Assembly: GCA_024509875.1 (NCBI GenBank) | Contig: JAMPIV010017826.1 | Coordinates: 310,001-374,000 of the forward strand | Reading direction: 5' to 3' | Length of the DNA: 64,000 bases | Origin: Oreohelix idahoensis | Taxonomy: Eukaryota; Mollusca; Gastropoda; Stylommatophora; Oreohelicidae | Part shown: positions 59,809-64,000 of the stretch, piece by piece | How positions within the stretch are numbered: position 1 is the stretch's first letter | Layout of the letters: every line of letters begins with the position of its first letter | Made by a program: the position numbers and the translations under genes | The notes under the pieces: model-generated | What the model was told of the DNA's origin: nothing | Seen by the model: the letters and a program-made list of their open reading frames with translations, nothing else | The model's database searches: none

Positions 59809-61725
59809 AGGCATTGGGTTGTACAGTGTAAAATACGCTGCAGTTAAAGTCAGTCGAACAGTTATTTGGTGTTAACAAGATGAAAGAGTATATAAAAATG
59901 GGTTAGAAAATCAGAATAATTTAAGTGATAGGCTATTCGTTCTTAACATGGGAGATAAAATAATGAAAATGTAGTGTTTTTTGTAAGGGAGGGAACCTTT
60001 TTAGACTTTAAAATATCTCAAGTATACATCATTAGAGTTTACCAAATTTGCATATCAGATTAGTTTTAGTAAAGATATAGAAGGATTAATGAAACTAAGG
60101 TAAAAAGTACTAAGGGGAATAACTATGAATATTAACGCCCTTTACAGTTAAGAGAACGCAGAGCAGAGTAGAACGCACGTGAAAATAGTGACTAGAGGTA
60201 AACAGTTATGTAGCACAGTTCACGAAGCTGACAGCATAGAATTAAGCGTGGCGATAGGTGAGTGAACTGAACAACGGACCAATCGCATTCACTCAAAAAC
60301 AACTTTGGATCATCGGATAGGAAATTGAAGGACGAAAAGAGATCAGTCCCATCAGAAACTTTGCGGAAGCAAGAAGTGCCGCTCTGGGCTCTCAAGAAAC
60401 GAACTTGTGGGCGACAGTTGTTCGTATCCAGAAACCTATAGAAATAGCTTTAGAATCATAGTGATAGGAATTCGGAAGAACACTTAGAATTGATTGATAA
60501 TTTGTGCTGCCAAACCTAGGATTAGCTTATAGGGGTGATAGTGAGTCAGTGATAAGTATCGGACTTCTGTATAGTACGGTAAGAGGTTTTTGACTCTAAT
60601 TATGCTTGACTTAAGAAGAGAGACATGTTTTTTTTTAGAAAACACGCTCAACATATTGTCACAGGCTAATGACGCTCATATTTAAGGGAGCGAGCTACAG
60701 AAGAGAATATTGAAGCTAAGGCAATATTAAAGCTTAAAAAAAGTGGATAACTTTTATGATCAGATAGCCAGGATGGGCTGACATACAAAGAAGATGAAAC
60801 ATTGCCAAATAAACGAGAATGTATTGAACAAAGGGTTTACAGCACTGACACTCATGAAACATCTCATGCGCTCTCTCATATTAGAGTAAGTATGGGGGAG
60901 GCCATTTTGGTGTTGGACATTGTTTGATTATTTCAGGGGTAGCTATTGAATCTTATATGCTGCATTTAAAGGAGTTAAACCTAACTAGATTGAGATTTGG
61001 TGAGAACATGACTCCAAGGATTTAGAAGAACTGTTGTAGAAAACATGAGAAAAATAGTAGAACCTGAGAAGGAACTTTAGTAGGCTAGGTATATAACGAA
61101 ATATGCAAGAGGCTACAGGAGAAACAATATAACTATGCTTTGAGATATTTGATTGAATCAAGTGGAAGACTTGAGGACATTGTAATTGAGAACTGTATCT
61201 GATGAATTAGGTTGGATGATCATGGATTATCTTATGTAAATAAAAGTTGTTTTTGATATTGAATCACAACACTCCGGTTGCTTTGATGTTGTTGCAAGTG
61301 GAATTTATGGAAGGGGAAGTAATCTTTAGAATGGTGTTTTGAACATATTAAATTTCGAGTTGCAACGCTTGATTAAGCGGATACTTGTTTGACTTTAGGA
61401 TAGAATTATCTTTTCCTATTTTTCGGGTGACAGAGTACAGATAAGCGTGTGAACGCTGTTTAATGTATTTATTCTGTACTGTTTTGAGTTATGTGAATAG
61501 CTCGCTAGTCTGCATGTGTTATCGAGAACGGTGTTCAAGACAACCGAATCTCGTGACGGGTTTTTTGGTGGGACTAGTGTGTGATTTGGGGAGTTGTGTT
61601 TTGGGCGTGGACCGTGTAGGTCGAGTCCCAGTGTTTTTGGATAATGTATGCCTACGTAGGATTTGAGAAAATGTCGACTTATATATTTCGCTGTGTGTAC
61701 AGCCTATTTGATAAACTGCAGTGAA
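59809..61725. other. No recognisable gene
   Basis: Nearly 2 kb of AT-rich, non-repetitive sequence with many stops in all frames. It may be part of a leader or LTR of whatever element or gene contains the ORF at 63472, but I cannot show this. Confidence 0.5.
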
Positions 61726-62165
61726 GACTGTTTAGGCCATATGAAGATTATTATAGCTGCCGTGTGTTGCAGGCTTTATTGAGTAATGCAGTACTGTTTA
61801 GGCTTTATGGAGTAATGAAGTACTGTTTAGGCCATATGAAGATTATTATAGCTGCCGTGTGTTGCAGGCTTTATGGAGTAATGAAGTACTGTTTAGGCCA
61901 TATGAAGATTATTATAGCTGCCGTGTGGTGCAGGCTTTATTGAGTATTGAAGATTTGTTTAGGCCATATGAAGATTATTATAGCTGCCGTGTGATGCAGG
62001 CTTTAGTGAGTATTGGAGTACTGTTTAGGCCATATGAAGATTATTAGAGCTGCCGTGTGATGCAGGCTTTATTGAGTATTGAAGTACTGTTTAGGCCATA
62101 TGAACATTATTATAGCTGCCGTGTGGTGCAGGCTTTATTGAGTATTGAAGTACTGTTTAGGCCAG
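61726..62165. repeat. 66-bp tandem repeat, about 6.5 copies
   Basis: Unit of 66 bp (gtttaggccatatgaagatt, attatagctgccgtgtgatg, caggctttattgagtattga). 66 is a multiple of three, so short frames run through it. Confidence 0.95.
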
Positions 62166-63471
62166 GATGTGGACAGGCCGTATTGGTATATTATATTGAA
62201 GTAATGCCCGGGAAATTATGTTATATGATTTTCGTGTTTGTGCTAGCGAATGCGAGTACATTTATGGCCAGTAATAACATAATAACATTCATACTGAAAC
62301 CACCCGGTATCAGTTGGTGGTTTTCAGTTAACAGGATCTGACATCTACGACTATTCGCGTCGATAGCCTAAGTGGCGTAGTTTTGTATCATTGGATATGA
62401 TTTAAGATGTGCCTGGGTGGCGTATACGATTAAGAAATTGTTACCTCTACAGTGATATGTACTTGAAGCAAGAGGATAATATGAAGCAAATTTTGTCCAC
62501 CAGACCATAACATATCTAGAGGATCAGTCACTACAAGTTGGAAATAATACATATGACTTTCACGTGACAAGAGTGTAGAACACTTGACTGTGTTATAATT
62601 AGCCTTATGTAGGCGTGGCTTGAATCTGGTGTACTTCAGAACTGTGACCTAAATATTATCTGCGTGGGTGGCGCATTTGAGAAACAACGCACGCTTTATT
62701 TGGTAGTATGCAACTTTACACCAGTAGCAATTGACGTCCTATTTCGTGCCTATAGACTACAACAACGTCTGCAGTGGTCAAGGAAGTTCAATTAGACTTG
62801 GACAGTATTTGTACCAGCATTTGTACGGGTTGTCACAGATTTCTGCAATATTCGAGTTACCTGTGCCAGTTATCACCATCACAAGTTCAAGATGTTATGA
62901 TACACGGAGTTGCCGTGTACATTTCAGACTACAGAAGAGTCAAGAGGGGCAGTGTGTGCTGTATTATGGTTCCTGTCAACGTGTGCATTGTTAAGCACAT
63001 ATCATATTGACGAAATTACCTGAAGACAAGCGAATCAAGTTCCAGTGCTTTCCCGCAGTGGAGGTTTTAGCAGTCTATGTGATATCCAGTATCGTGGCGG
63101 AAAAGAAGCGGGATCATTGACAAGATAAGTGATTGTGTCTTGTGTAAATTGTGTCACTTCATATATGTCGCTAGGCCTCCCTAATTGCTCATTTTGTTAT
63201 TATTGTTGTTTATGTCTAATTTGACATATGATTAAGATTTGATGCATAGGTGTTAATGGCTGTTGACATATGTCGATTTTCCTGATAATGATGTGACTTG
63301 ATAAAGGTGCTATAAAAAGGAATTGGTGATACAGAATTGATGAATAAGCTCATTTCTTGACAAATAGTTAACTTTGTGAGCTGGAAGGGTAATTGTCAAA
63401 CCTTTTGCGACAGTAATTTGTCATAACTATAAGTGATTACTATATATAGTTGATTAAGTAAGTGAATCACC
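62166..63471. other. Upstream region of the right-edge ORF
   Basis: No coding evidence. The phrase gtggcg recurs in similar contexts (cctaagtggcgtag, cctgggtggcgtatac, cgtgggtggcgcattt at about 62367-62675), suggesting diverged internal repetition. Confidence 0.5.
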
Positions 63472-64000
63472 ATGGATCGTGATATGTGCCCTACAGATAT
63501 AAGGCCTATGTTGGAGTCTGCATTGGTGGTAGGTAGAGATGGTAAGGGATTGAGAGGTGCACGACTTGGAGTATGGATCATGGACGATTTTTTGGTTAAT
63601 GTATCGGCATCTCTAGAGTTATTTGCTGAACATAACTTTAAGCTTCTGTGTAATTCAATAATGGCTAAGGATTTGGTGAATTTGCTACGGCACCTTCGTG
63701 TGTTTTTGCAACAGAATATTGAGCTTGAACACGGACATATAGTGCAAAGCATGTTCAAAATAATCCATAACCATACTTCTGATGAGCAGGAAAGGGAATT
63801 GAGAATTGAGAAACAAGCAAAAGTAAACAAACAAAGTGCTCTACAGCAAAGAGAGAATTTCCTAGAAGGTGTTGCTAAAGAGAACGAACTACAGGCAACT
63901 GTGTATAGGCTTAAAAGTGAGATACTTGAATCAAACTCAGAACTTTCTAGTGCACAAGCTACATTAAATTCAACTTTAAGCAAAGTCCAAGACTTGGAAA
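63472..64000 (+). CDS. Unassigned coiled-coil ORF, truncated by right edge
   Basis: Opens with an ATG in strong context (caccATGG) and stays open for 176 codons to the window end. The N-terminal 100 residues are mixed alpha/beta or helical (MDRDMCPTDIRPMLESALVV, DLVNLLRHLRVFLQQNIELE). From about residue 110 it is a charged coiled coil rich in Glu, Lys, Gln and Leu (DEQERELRIEKQAKVNK, ENELQATVYRLKSEILES). No family recognised. In this setting a retroelement Gag or ORF1 with an N-terminal coiled coil is plausible; a host gene exon is the alternative. The minus-strand frame over 63396-63983 is its shadow. Confidence 0.5.
   Translation, partial: MDRDMCPTDIRPMLESALVVGRDGKGLRGARLGVWIMDDFLVNVSASLELFAEHNFKLLCNSIMAKDLVNLLRHLRVFLQQNIELEHGHIVQSMFKIIHNHTSDEQERELRIEKQAKVNKQSALQQRENFLEGVAKENELQATVYRLKSEILESNSELSSAQATLNSTLSKVQDLE

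Noticed and set aside
61859..62341. Frames with a 22-residue period (FRPYEDYYSCRV)
   Set aside because: Artefact of the 66-bp tandem repeat.

Overview
This is eukaryotic, repeat-dominated DNA. The retroelement families, tRNA-derived SINE heads, hAT and Tc1 relics, long satellites and microsatellites suggest an invertebrate animal, probably a lophotrochozoan such as a gastropod mollusc. That placement is inference from repeat style; no diagnostic host gene is present. About half of the 64 kb is recognisable transposable element, and much of the rest is tandem repeat. Only one short stretch (37001-37140, minus) looks like a host exon. No rRNA, functional tRNA, operon or CRISPR array was seen.

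Layout. 1-5455: two decayed non-LTR retrotransposons separated by about 30 copies of a 68-bp tandem repeat; the second is split by a SINE. 6327-15532 (element A, minus), 17849-27310 (element B, minus) and 47870-55614 (element C, plus) are three LTR retrotransposons. Each has paired long LTRs (1.8-2.8 kb), a polypurine tract and an exact 5-bp target-site duplication (CATAC, CACCT and AGCAC). 15533-17848 holds a charged, unassigned open region and a SINE. 27514-28526 is a Tc1-like transposase relic, 31413-33490 a decayed transposase-like gene of uncertain superfamily, 34130-34896 SINE copies including a large inverted repeat, and 40460-41356 a hAT-like relic. 37315-39370 and 42078-47869 are mainly tandem repeats, and element C sits inside the 32-bp satellite. 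56640-57300 has LINE fragments, 57838-59808 an array of about eight 245-bp units with internal poly(T), and 61726-62165 a 66-bp repeat. At the right edge a Kozak-started coiled-coil ORF (63472 onward) leaves the window.

Main observation. All three LTR elements share an unusual pol order. Element A reads protease, integrase, reverse transcriptase, RNase H, so the integrase lies upstream of RT as in Ty1/copia, yet the domain sequences are Ty3/gypsy. This is the signature of the Gmr1-like lineage, which I know from deuterostomes. The Gag has an N-terminal coiled coil, a capsid whose second half resembles the SCAN domain, and a CCHC knuckle. Element A is nearly intact: one 1-nt frameshift in gag and an open pol in the -1 frame. 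B has lost protease and carries a foreign-looking segment in place of the integrase core. C has lost the end of gag and the protease active site, has an Asp-to-Ala change in the RT active site, and lacks part of RNase H. A short internally deleted LINE inserted into one LTR of B, and the other LTR preserves the empty site.
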